Part shown: positions 17,589-28,661 of the stretch, one piece after another
How positions within the stretch are numbered: the first letter of the stretch is position 1
How the letters are laid out: every line of letters begins with the position of its first letter
NCBI RefSeq assembly: GCF_029212575.1
Contig: NZ_JARGPK010000061.1
Location: 18,972 to 82,971, forward strand
Reading direction: 5' to 3'
DNA from: Antarcticimicrobium sp.
GTDB lineage: Bacteria > Pseudomonadota > Alphaproteobacteria > Rhodobacterales > Rhodobacteraceae
Length of the DNA: 64,000 nt
Position numbers and translations under genes: made by a program
The notes under the pieces: model-generated
What the model was told of the DNA's origin: nothing
Seen by the model: the letters and a program-made list of their open reading frames with translations, nothing else
Databases searched by the model: none

Positions 17589-20500
17589 TCAGCTACACCC
17601 CGACGTTCCGCCGCAGGTGTTGCATTTCATGCAGGTGCCATTGCGCACCAGCGTGTAGTTGCCGCATTCGCCGCAGGCCTCGCCCTCAAAGCCCTGCATC
17701 CTTGCCTTGGTGCGGGCGTCCATCGACACCGTGCCGCTGCTCATCGCGGTACTGGCAGCGGCGCGGGCACCGGCCGATGCGGTCTCGGGCACCAGCGTTT
17801 GCAGCGCCGCCTGGGCATCGCCGGCCTGGCTCAGCGCGGTGGCGCCGAGGCTCTGGCCGCCGTTCAGCACGATCAGTTCCTGCGGCAGGCGCTTGCGCAG
17901 ATAGCCGGTGGAGCTGATCTGTTTCAGCACCTCAAGCGAGCGCGAGGCGGCGGTTTCGCTCATCTCCGAGATGTTCGAGACGCCCTCGGCCTCGCCGTGA
18001 CCCAGATCGTCAAAGCTGGTGCCCTCTGGCTTGATATGGGCCAGATCGGTGCGGTCGAGGTAGGAGACCGCCAGTTCGCGGAAGATGTAATCGAGGATCG
18101 AGGTCGCGTTCTTGATGCTGTCGTTGCCCTGCACCATGCCCGCCGGTTCGAATTTGGTGAAGGTGAAGGCATCGACGAATTCCTCCAGCGGCACGCCGTA
18201 TTGCAGCCCGACCGACACCGCGATGGCGAAGTTGTTCATCATCGCGCGGAAGCCGGCGCCTTCCTTGTGCATGTCGATGAAGATCTCGCCGAGGTTGCCG
18301 TCCTCATATTCGCCGGTGCGCAGGTAAACCTTGTGGCCGCCGACGATGGATTTCTGGGTATAGCCCTTGCGGCGCGACGGCATTTTCTGCCGGCCGCGGG
18401 CGATCTCCTTGATCACCACCTTTTCGATCACCTTCTGGGCCAGCGTCGCGGCCTTTTCCTGGGCCGACCCGGAGGCGAGGATTTCCTCGGCCTCCTCGTC
18501 GTCCTCGACCAGGGCCGAGGCCAGAGGCTGGCTCAGCTTGGAGCCGTCGCGGTAAAGCGCGTTGGCCTTCACCCCCAGCGACCAGCTGAGTTCATAGGCC
18601 CTCTGGCAATCCTCGATGCTGGCATCGTTGGGCATGTTGATGGTCTTGGAGATCGCGCCCGAGATGAAGCTTTGCGCCGCCGCCATCATGGTGATGTGGC
18701 TGTTGACGCCGAGGAAGCGTTTGCCCTTCTTGCCGCAGGGGTTGGCGCAATCGAATATGCTGTAATGCTCTTCCTTCAGGTAGGGCGCGCCCTCCAGCGT
18801 CATCGTCCCGCAGACGTGGTCGTTGGCGGCCTCGATGTCGGCGCGGGAATAGCCCAGGTGCCGCAGCAGATCGAAGGTGGGGTCGTTCAGCTTTTCCGCC
18901 GGGATGCCCAGCACGTTTTTGCAGAACGCCTCGCCCAGGGTCCACTGGTTGAAGACGAAGCGGATGTCAAAGGCGCTTTCCAGCGCCGCCTCGACCTTGG
19001 CCAGCTCGTTCTCGCCAAAGCCGTGGCCCGCCAGGGTGATGGCATTGATCGCCGGGGCGTTGCCGATCGAGCCGTGACCGACGGCATAGGCGACGATCAC
19101 CTCGATCTGGGCCGAGGAATAGCCGAGGTTCTCCAGCGCGGCGGGAACCGAGCGGTTGATGATCTTGAAATATCCGCCGCCCGCCAGCTTCTTGAACTTC
19201 ACCAGGGCGAAATCGGGCTCGATCCCGGTGGTGTCGCAGTCCATCACCAGGCCGATGGTGCCGGTCGGCGCGATGACCGAGACCTGCGCGTTGCGATAGC
19301 CGTGCTTTTCGCCCAGGTGCAGCGCATCGTCCCAGGCCGCCATCGCCATCCCGACCAGGCGGGCATCGGGGCAGTTGGCATGATCGAGCGGCACCGGCTT
19401 GACCGCGAGCCCCTCGTAGCCGTGGCCGTTGCCCTGCGCCGCGTTGCGGTGGTTGCGGATCACCCGAAGCATGTGCTCGGCGTTGCGGGCATAGCCGTCA
19501 AAGGCGCCCAGCTCGCCCGCAATCTCGGCGCTGGTGGCATAGGCGGTGCCGGTCATGATCGCGGTCAGGGCGCCGGCCATGGCGCGGCCCTCGTCGCTGT
19601 CATAGCCCAGCCCCATGTTCATCAGCAGACCGCCGATGTTGGCGTATCCCAGCCCCAGGGTGCGGAAATCATAGGAAAGCTGCGCGATTTCCTTGGACGG
19701 GAACTGCGCCATCGTCACCGAGATTTCCAGCGTCAGCGTCCACAGCCGGGTGGCGTGGATGTAATCCTCGGCCTGGAATTCGCCGTCCTTGAAGAAGGTC
19801 AGCAAGTTCATCGAGGCCAGGTTGCAGGCGGTATCGTCGAGGAACATATACTCCGAGCACGGGTTGGAGCCGCGGATCGGGCCGTCCGCCGGGCAGGTAT
19901 GCCAGGCGTTCACGGTGTCGTGGAACTGGATGCCCGGATCGGCGCAGGCCCAGGCGGCATGACCGATCTTTTCCCACAGCTCGCGGGCGCTGACGGTTTT
20001 GGACACTTCGCCGTTTGTGCGGTTGATCAGCTCCCACTTTCCATCCTCGCGCACCGCCTTGAGAAAGGCATCGGTGACGCGGATCGAGTTGTTGGAGTTC
20101 TGGCCGGAGACAGTATTGTAGGCCTCGGAATCCCAATCGGTGTCATAGGTCGGGAACTCGATGCTGGTATAGCCCTGCCTGGCGTAATCCAGAACCCGCT
20201 TGACGTAGGTTTCCGGGATCGCCGATTTTTTGGCGTCGCGGATCGCCGCCTTGAGCCCCTCGTTGGTCTTGGGGTCGCAGGCGTCCTCGATGCGTCCGTC
20301 CCAGGATTTGATCGCGGCGAAGATGCCGTTGAGCTTTTGCTCGTGCATCTTGGAGCCGGCGACGATGCTGGCGACCTTCTGCTCTTCCAGCACCTTCCAG
20401 TCGATGAACTGCTCGATATCGGGGTGGTCGGCATCGACGATCACCATCTTGGCCGCGCGCCGGGTGGTGCCGCCCGACTTGATCGCGCCGGCCGCCCGGT

Positions 20501-21263
20501 CGCCGATCTTGAGAAAGCCCATCAGCCCCGAGGATTTGCCGCCGCCCGAGAGCGCCTCGCCCTCGGCACGCAGACGGCTGAAATTGGTGCCGGTGCCCGA
20601 GCCGTATTTGAACAGTCGCGCATCGCGCACCCAGAGATCCATGATGCCGCCCTCATTCACCAGGTCATCACCGACCGACTGGATGAAGCAGGCGTGCGGC
20701 TGCGGATGCTCGTAGCTGGATTTCGACTTGGTCAACTTGCCGGTCTTGAAATCGACGTAGTAGTGGCCCTGCGCCGGCCCGTCGATGCCATAGGCCCAGT
20801 GCAGCCCGGTGTTGAACCACTGCGGAGAGTTCGGCGCGGCGCGCTGGGTGGCCAGCATGTAGCGCATCTCGTCGTAATAGGTGCGGGCATCTTCTTCGGT
20901 GGTGAAATAGCCGCCCTTCCAGCCCCAATAGGCCCAAGCCCCGGCCAGCCGGTCGAGCACCTGCTTGGACGAGGTTTCGCCGGTGGTTTCCACACCGTCG
21001 CCGTCAGGGACCGAGCGCCACAGGAACTCCGGCACGTCCTTTTCGCGCACTTTCTTCAGGCGCGCGGGCACGCCGGCCTTGCGGAAATATTTCTGAGCGA
21101 TCACGTCGCTGGCGACCTGGCTCCAGCCGGTCGGAATCTCGATGTTCTCCAGCCGGAACACGATGGTGCCGTCGGGATTGCGAATCTCGGATGTCGCCGA
21201 CACGAAGTCCAGATCGGCGTATGCGTCCTGCCCTGCCTTGGTGAATTTTCTTTCGATCTTCAT
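17589..21263 (-). CDS. nrdJ: Vitamin B12-dependent (class II) ribonucleoside-diphosphate reductase
   Basis: [75 protein letters not shown]-terminal [28 protein letters not shown] zinc-ribbon-like tail. Start moved to ATG 21263. Confidence 0.95.
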   Translation of the reverse strand: MKIERKFTKAGQDAYADLDFVSATSEIRNPDGTIVFRLENIEIPTGWSQVASDVIAQKYFRKAGVPARLKKVREKDVPEFLWRSVPDGDGVETTGETSSKQVLDRLAGAWAYWGWKGGYFTTEEDARTYYDEMRYMLATQRAAPNSPQWFNTGLHWAYGIDGPAQGHYYVDFKTGKLTKSKSSYEHPQPHACFIQSVGDDLVNEGGIMDLWVRDARLFKYGSGTGTNFSRLRAEGEALSGGGKSSGLMGFLKIGDRAAGAIKSGGTTRRAAKMVIVDADHPDIEQFIDWKVLEEQKVASIVAGSKMHEQKLNGIFAAIKSWDGRIEDACDPKTNEGLKAAIRDAKKSAIPETYVKRVLDYARQGYTSIEFPTYDTDWDSEAYNTVSGQNSNNSIRVTDAFLKAVREDGKWELINRTNGEVSKTVSARELWEKIGHAAWACADPGIQFHDTVNAWHTCPADGPIRGSNPCSEYMFLDDTACNLASMNLLTFFKDGEFQAEDYIHATRLWTLTLEISVTMAQFPSKEIAQLSYDFRTLGLGYANIGGLLMNMGLGYDSDEGRAMAGALTAIMTGTAYATSAEIAGELGAFDGYARNAEHMLRVIRNHRNAAQGNGHGYEGLAVKPVPLDHANCPDARLVGMAMAAWDDALHLGEKHGYRNAQVSVIAPTGTIGLVMDCDTTGIEPDFALVKFKKLAGGGYFKIINRSVPAALENLGYSSAQIEVIVAYAVGHGSIGNAPAINAITLAGHGFGENELAKVEAALESAFDIRFVFNQWTLGEAFCKNVLGIPAEKLNDPTFDLLRHLGYSRADIEAANDHVCGTMTLEGAPYLKEEHYSIFDCANPCGKKGKRFLGVNSHITMMAAAQSFISGAISKTINMPNDASIEDCQRAYELSWSLGVKANALYRDGSKLSQPLASALVEDDEEAEEILASGSAQEKAATLAQKVIEKVVIKEIARGRQKMPSRRKGYTQKSIVGGHKVYLRTGEYEDGNLGEIFIDMHKEGAGFRAMMNNFAIAVSVGLQYGVPLEEFVDAFTFTKFEPAGMVQGNDSIKNATSILDYIFRELAVSYLDRTDLAHIKPEGTSFDDLGHGEAEGVSNISEMSETAASRSLEVLKQISSTGYLRKRLPQELIVLNGGQSLGATALSQAGDAQAALQTLVPETASAGARAAASTAMSSGTVSMDARTKARMQGFEGEACGECGNYTLVRNGTCMKCNTCGGTSGCS

Positions 21264-21468
21264 TATCGCTGCCTCTGATCTTCGGTTCTTCACGTTCGGC
21301 CCGGGTTGCGGACCAGTCCCTCTGGCGCCTGTCGCGCCCTTTTTCGACGGCATCGTTCGCGCAATCCGGTCTGCTGCGGGGCCACGCCGGGCCCGCGCAT
21401 CGAGCGTTCTGCCCGTGCCGATCATTGCTTGTTGTGCCGTTCGTGCGCGCCGGGAGCCCTAGTTCAAT

Positions 21469-21515
21469 CCGCTAGATTTAGTGGCTACCCGGCTAGCCCA
21501 CACAATTTGGAGCAT
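21469..21515. promoter_or_regulatory. Two candidate NrdR boxes upstream of nrdJ
   Basis: ccgctagatttagtgg (21469-21484) and acacaatttggagcat (21500-21515); starts 31 bp apart; resemble ACACWATATVTWGTGT (11/16 and 12/16 by hand). Confidence 0.6.
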
Positions 21516-21758
21516 TCGGGAGGGGAGGGTCAACGGTTTTATTTGGCTTCCGGGGGCATATTTTCGGTTGACCCCTGCTGGCATGGAAACCCGTCACGAT
21601 TCTTCCACAGGATGCTGCGCGGCAGCGGTTCACAGCCTGTCACAGCCGCGCCCCGGAACCTCTTTTTTTCGCAAGACAAAACAGGGATCGGCCATGAGGC
21701 CCGCAAATGCGGCGCAGCATGGGCGCCGATTTTCTGGGCAAACCGCGGGGATGAAAGC

Positions 21759-21806
21759 AAGCGTCGGCCGCATCCGGGAATTGCACCCGGTTCCTGCGAC
21801 TCGCTT
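21759..21806 (-). ncRNA. Candidate structured RNA element between tRNA-Pro and nrdJ
   Basis: Minus strand AAGC-GA-GTCG pairs with CGACGCTT and encloses hairpin CCGGG-TGCAATT-CCCGG. Confidence 0.35.
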
Positions 21807-21811
21807 GAAGA

Positions 21812-21888
21812 TGGTCGGGGCGGCGAGATTCGAACTCACGACCCCCTGTACCCAAAACAGGTGCGCTACCAGACTGCGCCACGCCCCG
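21812..21888 (-). tRNA. tRNA-Pro (TGG anticodon)
   Basis: Reverse complement CGGGGCGTGGCGCAGTCTGGTAGCGCACCTGTTTTGGGTACAGGGGGTCGTGAGTTCGAATCTCGCCGCCCCGACCA. Confidence 0.96.
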
Positions 21889-21929
21889 ACGCCGGCCTGT
21901 CTAGCGGGACATCGATGGCTTGAAAAGCC

Positions 21930-22391
21930 CTAACAAGGCCAGGCCGCCGGGCCGCCCTCGAAAACCGGGTGGCGCATCACCGTGCCCGGCGCAATACCAT
22001 AGCGTTCGGCCAGTTGCGCGTTGATCTCCAGCACCGCGTAAACGCCGGGGCCGCCGTCGATCGGCGTCAGGTCGCCCGGAATCGCCCCCCCATGCACGCG
22101 GGTGACGCGCCCGGTCCGGTCGGCAAAGATCATATCGAGCGGGATCAGCGTGTTCTTCATCCAGAAACTGGCGTGCTGCGGGTGCTCGTAGACGAACAGC
22201 ATCCCGGCCCCGCGCGGCAGCGACTCGCGGAACATCAGACCGCGGCCGCGCGCCTCGGGTGTCTCGGCCAGTTCGACGGTGAATTGCGCCTGCCCCCAGT
22301 CGCCGCGCAACGCGACCTGGTCGGCCCGGCATCCGGCCAGAGCCGGCACCGCCCCCACCACCAGAAACAGAAGGGCGGCGAGGCGGAGCAT
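21930..22391 (-). CDS. DUF192 family secreted protein
   Basis: MLRLAALLFLVVGAVPALAGC...VELAETPEARGRGLMFRESLPRGAGMLFVYEHPQHASFWMKNTLIPLDMIFAD. Confidence 0.88.
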   Translation of the reverse strand: MLRLAALLFLVVGAVPALAGCRADQVALRGDWGQAQFTVELAETPEARGRGLMFRESLPRGAGMLFVYEHPQHASFWMKNTLIPLDMIFADRTGRVTRVHGGAIPGDLTPIDGGPGVYAVLEINAQLAERYGIAPGTVMRHPVFEGGPAAWPC

Positions 22392-22963
22392 CAGTCGTCC
22401 TGCGGTTCCGTAAGGGCGGCCTCCCAGGCCATCACCTCGGCGGCCATTCTGCCGCGGCGCCCCTCGATTACCCGCATCGCCAGCGCCTCGCCCGGCTGCA
22501 GATCGGCCAGGCCGGACCGGCGCAGCACCTCGATATGCAGAAAAACGTCCTCGTCGCGCCCGAAAACATTGGCAAAACCAAAGCCCTTGGCCTTGTCGAA
22601 CCACTTGACCCGAGCCGGTTCCAGCGGGGTTTGCCGGATCTCCTCCGGGTCCAGGTGGCTGAAATCGGACAGGACCGGTCCACACTCCTCGCGCACGGGC
22701 GGTTCGATGGAGAGAACCTCGATCGCCTGAACCCCCCGGTCGGTCTGATGGGTCAGCACCTCGATGCGCGATCCATCCGCCACCGAGCTTTGTCCGAAGT
22801 TCCGCAACACGTTCATATGCAACAGAATATCCGGGCCACCGCACTCGGACACGACGAACCCATAGCCCTTGGCCGGGTCGAACCATTTCACCTGTCCGAT
22901 GATCTGGTTCATGTTGCTGAGGTCTTCTGCCACTTGTGCTTTTTCCACATTTTCGTTCTTCAC
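22391..22963 (-). CDS. Cold-shock protein with two CSD domains
   Basis: GQVKWFDPAKGYGFVVSECGGPDILLH and ARVKWFDKAKGFGFANVFGRDEDVFLH. Confidence 0.9.
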   Translation of the reverse strand: MKNENVEKAQVAEDLSNMNQIIGQVKWFDPAKGYGFVVSECGGPDILLHMNVLRNFGQSSVADGSRIEVLTHQTDRGVQAIEVLSIEPPVREECGPVLSDFSHLDPEEIRQTPLEPARVKWFDKAKGFGFANVFGRDEDVFLHIEVLRRSGLADLQPGEALAMRVIEGRRGRMAAEVMAWEAALTEPQDD

Positions 22964-23085
22964 GCGTGCTCGGGACGTGTCGGAATGTGTGCAATATGTA
23001 AACTGGACATTTCAAGTCAAAAACATCGAACTAGGCGAAAATCCACACATATTATCAAAGCTTTGCATTTCACGTGACGTGAATG

Positions 23086-23691
23086 TCACGGGCTCAACCT
23101 CTGGATTTCCCACGCGGATTCGGCGTTTGGACGGCGCCAGACGAAGCGGTCGTGCAGCCGGAACGCGCCATCGGCCCAGAACTCGATTTCCACCGGAACC
23201 AGGCGATAACCGCCCCAGAACGGCGGCCGCGGCGGGTTCGTTCCCAACCGCGCGGTCACCTTCGCCACCTCGGCCATCAGTGTGGCGCGCCCGTCCAGCG
23301 GCTGCGACTGATGCGACGCCCAGGCCCCCAGCCGGCTCTTGAGCGAGCGCGACTTGTAATAGGCATCCGCCTGCGGCCCCTCCTCGCGGCTGATGTGGCC
23401 GCGGACCCGGATCTGGCGGCGCAGCGATTTCCAGTGCAGGACAAAGGCCGCCATGCCGGCCTGGTCCAGCTCCTGCGCCTTGGCGCTGCCGTAGTTGGTG
23501 TAAAAGACAAAGGCGGCGGGTTCGATTTCCTTCAGCAACACCATGCGCACATTCGGCAAGCCGGCGGCATCCACCGTCGACAAGGCGATCGCGTTGGGAT
23601 CGTTGACCTCGCTGCGTTCCGCGTCGCTTAACCAACGGCGCGCGATCTCGAACGGATCGCCGCCTGAAAAAAGTCCGGTCCTGTCGCCCAT
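23086..23691 (-). CDS. pdxH: Pyridoxamine 5'-phosphate oxidase
   Basis: [23 protein letters not shown]...[15 protein letters not shown]...[11 protein letters not shown]...[17 protein letters not shown]. Confidence 0.92.
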   Translation of the reverse strand: MGDRTGLFSGGDPFEIARRWLSDAERSEVNDPNAIALSTVDAAGLPNVRMVLLKEIEPAAFVFYTNYGSAKAQELDQAGMAAFVLHWKSLRRQIRVRGHISREEGPQADAYYKSRSLKSRLGAWASHQSQPLDGRATLMAEVAKVTARLGTNPPRPPFWGGYRLVPVEIEFWADGAFRLHDRFVWRRPNAESAWEIQRLSP

Positions 23692-23824
23692 GTTGTCCCC
23701 ATCATGAACAGTGATTTGAACACTAGGGCGCGCTCCGACCGGCGGCAACCCCGATACTCTTGATGCGCCACGACCAATCGCCTAAACGTCACTCTCACAC
23801 CGTTAGGAGAGGCGGAGAACCTTC

Positions 23825-24631
23825 ATGTCAAATCAGTTGTTGGCCGGCAAGCGCGGCCTGATCATGGGCCTGGCCAATGACAAGTCCATTGCCTGGGGGA
23901 TCGCAAAGGCCCTGGCAGGCGCGGGGGCAGAGCTCGCCTTTTCCTACCAGGGGGACGCGTTGAAGAAACGGGTCGATCCGCTGGCCGGGCAATTGGGAAG
24001 CGACATCGTGCTACCCTGCGACGTTGGCGACGAGGCCTCGATCGACGCGCTGTTTGACAATCTCAAGGAGCGCTGGGGTCAGCTGGATTTCCTGGTCCAC
24101 GCCATCGGCTTTTCCGACAAGAACGAGCTGCGCGGGCGCTATGTCGACACCAGCCGCGCCAACTTCCAGCTCAGCATGGATATCTCGGTCTATTCCTTCA
24201 CCGCCGTGGTCAAACGCGCCGAAAAGTTGATGAAGGACGGCGGTAGTTGCCTCACCCTCACCTATTACGGCGCCGAAAAGGTGATGCCGCACTATAACGT
24301 GATGGGCGTGGCCAAGGCGGCGCTGGAGGCCTCTGTGCGCTATCTCGCCGAGGATCTGGGCAAGGACGGCATCCGCGTCAACGCCATCAGCGCCGGCCCG
24401 ATCAAGACGCTGGCGGCCTCGGGCATAGGCGATTTCCGCTACATCATGAAGTGGAACGAATACAACTCGCCGATGCGGCGCAACGTGACCATCGACGATG
24501 TCGGCGGCTCGGCGCTCTACCTGCTGTCCGAGCTTGGCGCCGGCGTCACCGGAGAGGTGCTGCACGTGGACGCGGGCTATCACGCCATCGGCATGAAGGC
24601 GGTGGACGCCCCCGATATCGCCAAGGGCTGA
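23825..24631 (+). CDS. fabI: Enoyl-[acyl-carrier-protein] reductase (NADH)
   Basis: GKRGLIMGLANDKSIAWGIAKALAGAGAELAFSYQGD...YYGAEKVMPHYNVMGVAKAALEASVRYLAEDLG. Confidence 0.95.
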   Translation: MSNQLLAGKRGLIMGLANDKSIAWGIAKALAGAGAELAFSYQGDALKKRVDPLAGQLGSDIVLPCDVGDEASIDALFDNLKERWGQLDFLVHAIGFSDKNELRGRYVDTSRANFQLSMDISVYSFTAVVKRAEKLMKDGGSCLTLTYYGAEKVMPHYNVMGVAKAALEASVRYLAEDLGKDGIRVNAISAGPIKTLAASGIGDFRYIMKWNEYNSPMRRNVTIDDVGGSALYLLSELGAGVTGEVLHVDAGYHAIGMKAVDAPDIAKG

Positions 24632-24670
24632 CCGCCCATCGCCCCGAGGATCAAGAAAAGGACCCGCGCC

Positions 24671-25174
24671 ATGACCGACCGCCTGCCACACGAAAAAGGC
24701 TTCCACGTCAGCTGGGACCAGTTGCACCGCGACGCCCGCGCCCTGGCCTGGCGGCTGCAGGGCGACGCCCCCGAACAGGGCGGCTGGCGCGCTGTGGTGG
24801 CGATCACCCGCGGCGGCATGGCCCCGGCGATGATCGTCGCGCGCGAGTTGGACATCCGCACCGTCGATACCATCAGCGTGAAATCCTACAACCATCAAAG
24901 CCAGAGCGAGCCGGTGGTGATCAAATCGCCCGACATGGACCTGGTGGGAGATGGCTCCGGGGTGCTGATCGTCGATGACCTGGTCGATACCGGCCGCACG
25001 CTGGAGGTGGTGCGCAGGCACATGCCAAAGGCGCATGTCGCCACCGTCTATGCCAAGCCCAAGGGGCGGCCGATGGTCGATACCTTCATCACCGAGGTCA
25101 GCCAGGATACCTGGATCTTCTTCCCCTGGGACATGGCGCTGCAATACGTCGAGCCCTATCGCGGCAGCGATTGA
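24671..25174 (+). CDS. gpt: Xanthine phosphoribosyltransferase
   Basis: [31 protein letters not shown]...[35 protein letters not shown]. Confidence 0.9.
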   Translation: MTDRLPHEKGFHVSWDQLHRDARALAWRLQGDAPEQGGWRAVVAITRGGMAPAMIVARELDIRTVDTISVKSYNHQSQSEPVVIKSPDMDLVGDGSGVLIVDDLVDTGRTLEVVRRHMPKAHVATVYAKPKGRPMVDTFITEVSQDTWIFFPWDMALQYVEPYRGSD

Positions 25175-25285
25175 TCAAGGCCACCGTCCGGACCATCGCC
25201 GCCCTGTCCATCTGACCTTGCCCCCCCTTTGCGCGCATCGTATGCAGGGCGCCGAACAACAGGGCACCGTCACGAGAGGGGCATC

Positions 25286-27130
25286 ATGGCCGCGCGGATC
25301 AAAAAGCTGTCGTCAACCTTTGTCTGGATCCTGCTCGGCCTGCTGATCGCCGGCCTGGCCGGGTTCGGCGCCACCAACCTTTCCGGAACCGTGCGCACCG
25401 TGGCGAAGGTGGGCAGCGAGACAGTCAGCGTCGATGACTACGCCAGGGAATTGCAGCGCGAGATTCGCGCCGTCGAGGCGCAGACCGGCCGGTCGTTGCA
25501 AATGAGCGATGCCGCCGCGATGGGGCTGGACCGGCAGGTCCTGTCCCGGCTGGTCGCGCTGGCCTCGATCGACAACGAGGTCTCGGAACTGGGTCTGTCG
25601 GTGGGCGACGAGAAGCTGCAGCAGGAAATCCTGGCGATTCCCGCGTTCCAGGGCATCGACGGGAAATTCGACCGCGAAACCTATCGCTTCGCGCTGGAGC
25701 AGGCCGGCATCGACGAGGCCGCCTTCGAGGCCGACCTGCGCGCCGAGGCCGCCCGCACTCTGGTGCAAAGCGCGGTGATCGGCGGCGTCGAAATGCCCGA
25801 CACGCTGGTCAACACGCTGACCGATTTTGTCGCGGCACGGCGAAGCTTCACGATGGCGACGCTGACCGAGGCAGATCTGGCCGCCCCCCTGCCCGATCCC
25901 GACGACGCCGCACTCCGCGCCCATTACGACGCGCACCCCGACCGGTTCACCCTGCCCGAGACCAAGAAGATCACCTATGTGACGCTGACCCCGGAGATGA
26001 TCCTCGATCAGGTCGAGATCGACGAGGACGCGCTGCGCGCGCTCTACCGGGAACGTGCGGAAGAGTTCAGCGTGCCCGAACGCCGCCTGATCGAACGCCT
26101 CGTGTTCGCAGATGAGGCGGCCGCCTCGGGCGCGATGGCGCAGATCGAGGTCGGCGGCAGCACCTTCGAGGCGCTGGTCGAGGGCCGCGGGCTGAGCCTG
26201 TCGGACGTGGACATGGGCGACATGACCGCAGGCAATCTGGGCGAGGCCGCCGCGGCGGTGTTCGCCGCAGAGGTCGGCGATGTGGTCGGCCCCCTGCCCT
26301 CGGATCTCGGCCCGGCGCTCTACCGCGTCAACGGCCGGCTCGAGGCGCGCGAAACCCCGTTCGAAGAGGCCCGCGGCGAGCTGCGCGAGGAACTGGCCGC
26401 CGAACGCGCCCGCCGGCTGATCGAGACCCGCGCCGAGGCCATCGACGACCTGCTGGCCGGCGGCGCCACGCTGGAGGAACTGGCCGAGGAGACCGACATG
26501 GAGCTGGGCCAGATCGACTGGACCGCCGACAGTTTCGAGGGCGCGGCGGCCTATGACGCCTTCCGCGCTGCCGCGCGGTCGGTCAGCATCGAGGATTTCC
26601 CCGAGGTCGCCTTTCTCGAGGATGGCGGCGTCTTTGCTCTGCGGCTTGACGATACCCTGCCGCCGCGCCCCGAACCCTTTGACGCAGCCCGCGACCGGGT
26701 GATCGAGGGCTTGACCCTGGAACAGACCGAGGCGGCGCTGACCGCGCAGGCCGAGGCGCTGGTGAAAGAGCTGAAGAAAACCGGCGATTTCACCGCCACC
26801 GGGCTTGACGTCAAGGTCGAGGCCGGGATGACCCGCGGCGCCTACCTGGACGGCACCCCGCCCGATTTCATGGCCAAGGTGTTCGAGATGGAGCCGGGCG
26901 CCTACCGGGTCATTGCCGGCGGCGACCGGGTGCATGTGCTGCGGCTCGACGCGGCGCTGCCGCCCGAGGAAACCGCCGACCTGGCGCGGCTGCGCAGCGG
27001 CTTTGGCCAGGAGCTGGACCAGGCGCTGGCCCAGGCCCTGTTCGAGGCCTTCGCCCGTGACGCCCAGCTGCGCGCCGGCCCGACCGTGGACCAGCGCGCG
27101 CTGAACGCGGTCCAGTCGAGCTTCCAGTAG
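25286..27130 (+). CDS. PpiD/SurA-type peptidyl-prolyl isomerase with N-terminal TM
   Basis: MAARIKKLSSTFVWILLGLLIAGLAGFGATNLSGTVRTVAKVGSETVSVDDYARELQRE. Confidence 0.87.
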   Translation: MAARIKKLSSTFVWILLGLLIAGLAGFGATNLSGTVRTVAKVGSETVSVDDYARELQREIRAVEAQTGRSLQMSDAAAMGLDRQVLSRLVALASIDNEVSELGLSVGDEKLQQEILAIPAFQGIDGKFDRETYRFALEQAGIDEAAFEADLRAEAARTLVQSAVIGGVEMPDTLVNTLTDFVAARRSFTMATLTEADLAAPLPDPDDAALRAHYDAHPDRFTLPETKKITYVTLTPEMILDQVEIDEDALRALYRERAEEFSVPERRLIERLVFADEAAASGAMAQIEVGGSTFEALVEGRGLSLSDVDMGDMTAGNLGEAAAAVFAAEVGDVVGPLPSDLGPALYRVNGRLEARETPFEEARGELREELAAERARRLIETRAEAIDDLLAGGATLEELAEETDMELGQIDWTADSFEGAAAYDAFRAAARSVSIEDFPEVAFLEDGGVFALRLDDTLPPRPEPFDAARDRVIEGLTLEQTEAALTAQAEALVKELKKTGDFTATGLDVKVEAGMTRGAYLDGTPPDFMAKVFEMEPGAYRVIAGGDRVHVLRLDAALPPEETADLARLRSGFGQELDQALAQALFEAFARDAQLRAGPTVDQRALNAVQSSFQ

Positions 27131-27140
27131 GGGCGGAACG

Positions 27141-28652
27141 ATGGTGCTGACCCCGGATTTCGACAGTTTTTCCAAGGCATATGAGGCCGGGCAGAACCAG
27201 GTCGTCTATACCCGCCTTGCCGCCGATCTCGATACGCCGGTGTCGCTGATGCTGAAGCTGGCGGGCGGGCAAAAGGACGCCTTCATGCTGGAGTCGGTGA
27301 CCGGCGGCGAGGTGCGCGGGCGCTATTCCATCATCGGGCTGAAACCGGATCTGATCTGGCGCTGCGACGGCGACAGGGCGTCGCTCAACCGGCAGGCGCG
27401 ATTCGACCCCGAGGGGTTCACCCCAGAAGCGGCCGATCCGCTGACCAGCCTGCGCGCGCTGATCGCCGAAAGCCGGATTGATCTGCCCGAGGATCTGCCG
27501 GCATCGGCGGCGGGCCTGTTCGGCTATCTCGGCTATGACATGGTGCGGCTGATCGAGCATCTGCCGGACGTGAACCCCGATCCGCTGGGCCTGCCCGACG
27601 CGCTGATGCTGCGCCCCTCGGTGGTGGCGGTGCTGGACGGGGTCAAGGGCGAGGTCACCGTGGTGGCTCCTGCCTGGGTCAGCGGCGGTCAGAGCGCGCG
27701 CGCGGCCTATGCCCAGGCCGCCGAACGGGTGATGGACGCCGTCCGCGACCTGGAGCGCGCGATGCCCGCCGAGAGCCGCGACCTGGGCGAGGCGGAAGAG
27801 GTGGCGCCGCCAGTGTCGAACTTTACCCACGAGGGCTACAAGGCGGCGGTCGAAAAGGCGCGGGAGTACATCCGCGCCGGCGACATCTTTCAGGTGGTTC
27901 CGGCACAGCGCTGGACCCAGGATTTTCCGCTGCCGCCCTTCGCGCTCTATCGCTCGCTGCGGCGCACCAACCCCTCGCCCTTCATGTTCTATTTCAATTT
28001 CGGCGGCTTCCAGGTGATCGGCGCCAGCCCGGAGATCCTGGTACGGGTGTTCGGCAGTGAGGTCACCATCCGCCCGATTGCCGGGACCCGGCCGCGCGGC
28101 GCGACGCCGGAGGAGGACCGCGCGCTCGAGGCCGAGCTTCTGGCCGATCAGAAGGAACGCGCCGAACACCTGATGCTGCTGGATCTGGGTCGCAACGATG
28201 TCGGCCGGGTGGCGCGGATCGGCACCGTACGCCCGACCGAGAAATTCATCATCGAGCGGTACTCCCACGTGATGCATATCGTCTCAAACGTGGTGGGAGA
28301 GCTGGCCGCGGACAAGGATGCGCTGGACGCCTTCTTTGCCGGCATGCCTGCCGGGACGGTCAGCGGCGCGCCCAAGGTGCGCGCGATGGAGATCATCGAC
28401 GAGCTGGAGCCGGAAAAACGCGGGCTCTATGGCGGCGGCGTGGGTTATTTCAGCGCCGGCGGCGACATGGACATGTGCATCGCCCTGCGCACCGCCATCG
28501 TGCAGGATCAAAAGCTCTATATCCAGGCCGGCGGCGGCGTCGTCTATGACAGCGACCCGGAGGCCGAGTACCAGGAGACGGTACATAAATCCAACGCCAT
28601 CCGCCGCGCGGCGGCGAATGCGGCGCGCTTTGCCGGTGGCGGCAACCGCTAG
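27141..28652 (+). CDS. trpE: Anthranilate synthase component I
   Basis: PIAGTRPRGATPEEDRALEAELLADQKERAEHLMLLDLGRNDVGRVA...GTVSGAPKVRAMEIIDELE. Confidence 0.95.
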   Translation: MVLTPDFDSFSKAYEAGQNQVVYTRLAADLDTPVSLMLKLAGGQKDAFMLESVTGGEVRGRYSIIGLKPDLIWRCDGDRASLNRQARFDPEGFTPEAADPLTSLRALIAESRIDLPEDLPASAAGLFGYLGYDMVRLIEHLPDVNPDPLGLPDALMLRPSVVAVLDGVKGEVTVVAPAWVSGGQSARAAYAQAAERVMDAVRDLERAMPAESRDLGEAEEVAPPVSNFTHEGYKAAVEKAREYIRAGDIFQVVPAQRWTQDFPLPPFALYRSLRRTNPSPFMFYFNFGGFQVIGASPEILVRVFGSEVTIRPIAGTRPRGATPEEDRALEAELLADQKERAEHLMLLDLGRNDVGRVARIGTVRPTEKFIIERYSHVMHIVSNVVGELAADKDALDAFFAGMPAGTVSGAPKVRAMEIIDELEPEKRGLYGGGVGYFSAGGDMDMCIALRTAIVQDQKLYIQAGGGVVYDSDPEAEYQETVHKSNAIRRAAANAARFAGGGNR

Positions 28653-28661
28653 GCCCGGCGC

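Noticed and set aside
17325-21278. 1317-aa plus-strand ORF antisense to nrdJ
   Set aside because: Shadow ORF from high-GC codon bias; low-complexity His/Gly/Ala/Arg-rich translation, no recognisable domain, opposite a confident nrdJ.
21640-21882. Small ORFs across tRNA-Pro and its spacer
   Set aside because: They overlap the tRNA and predicted structured region; no conserved motif.
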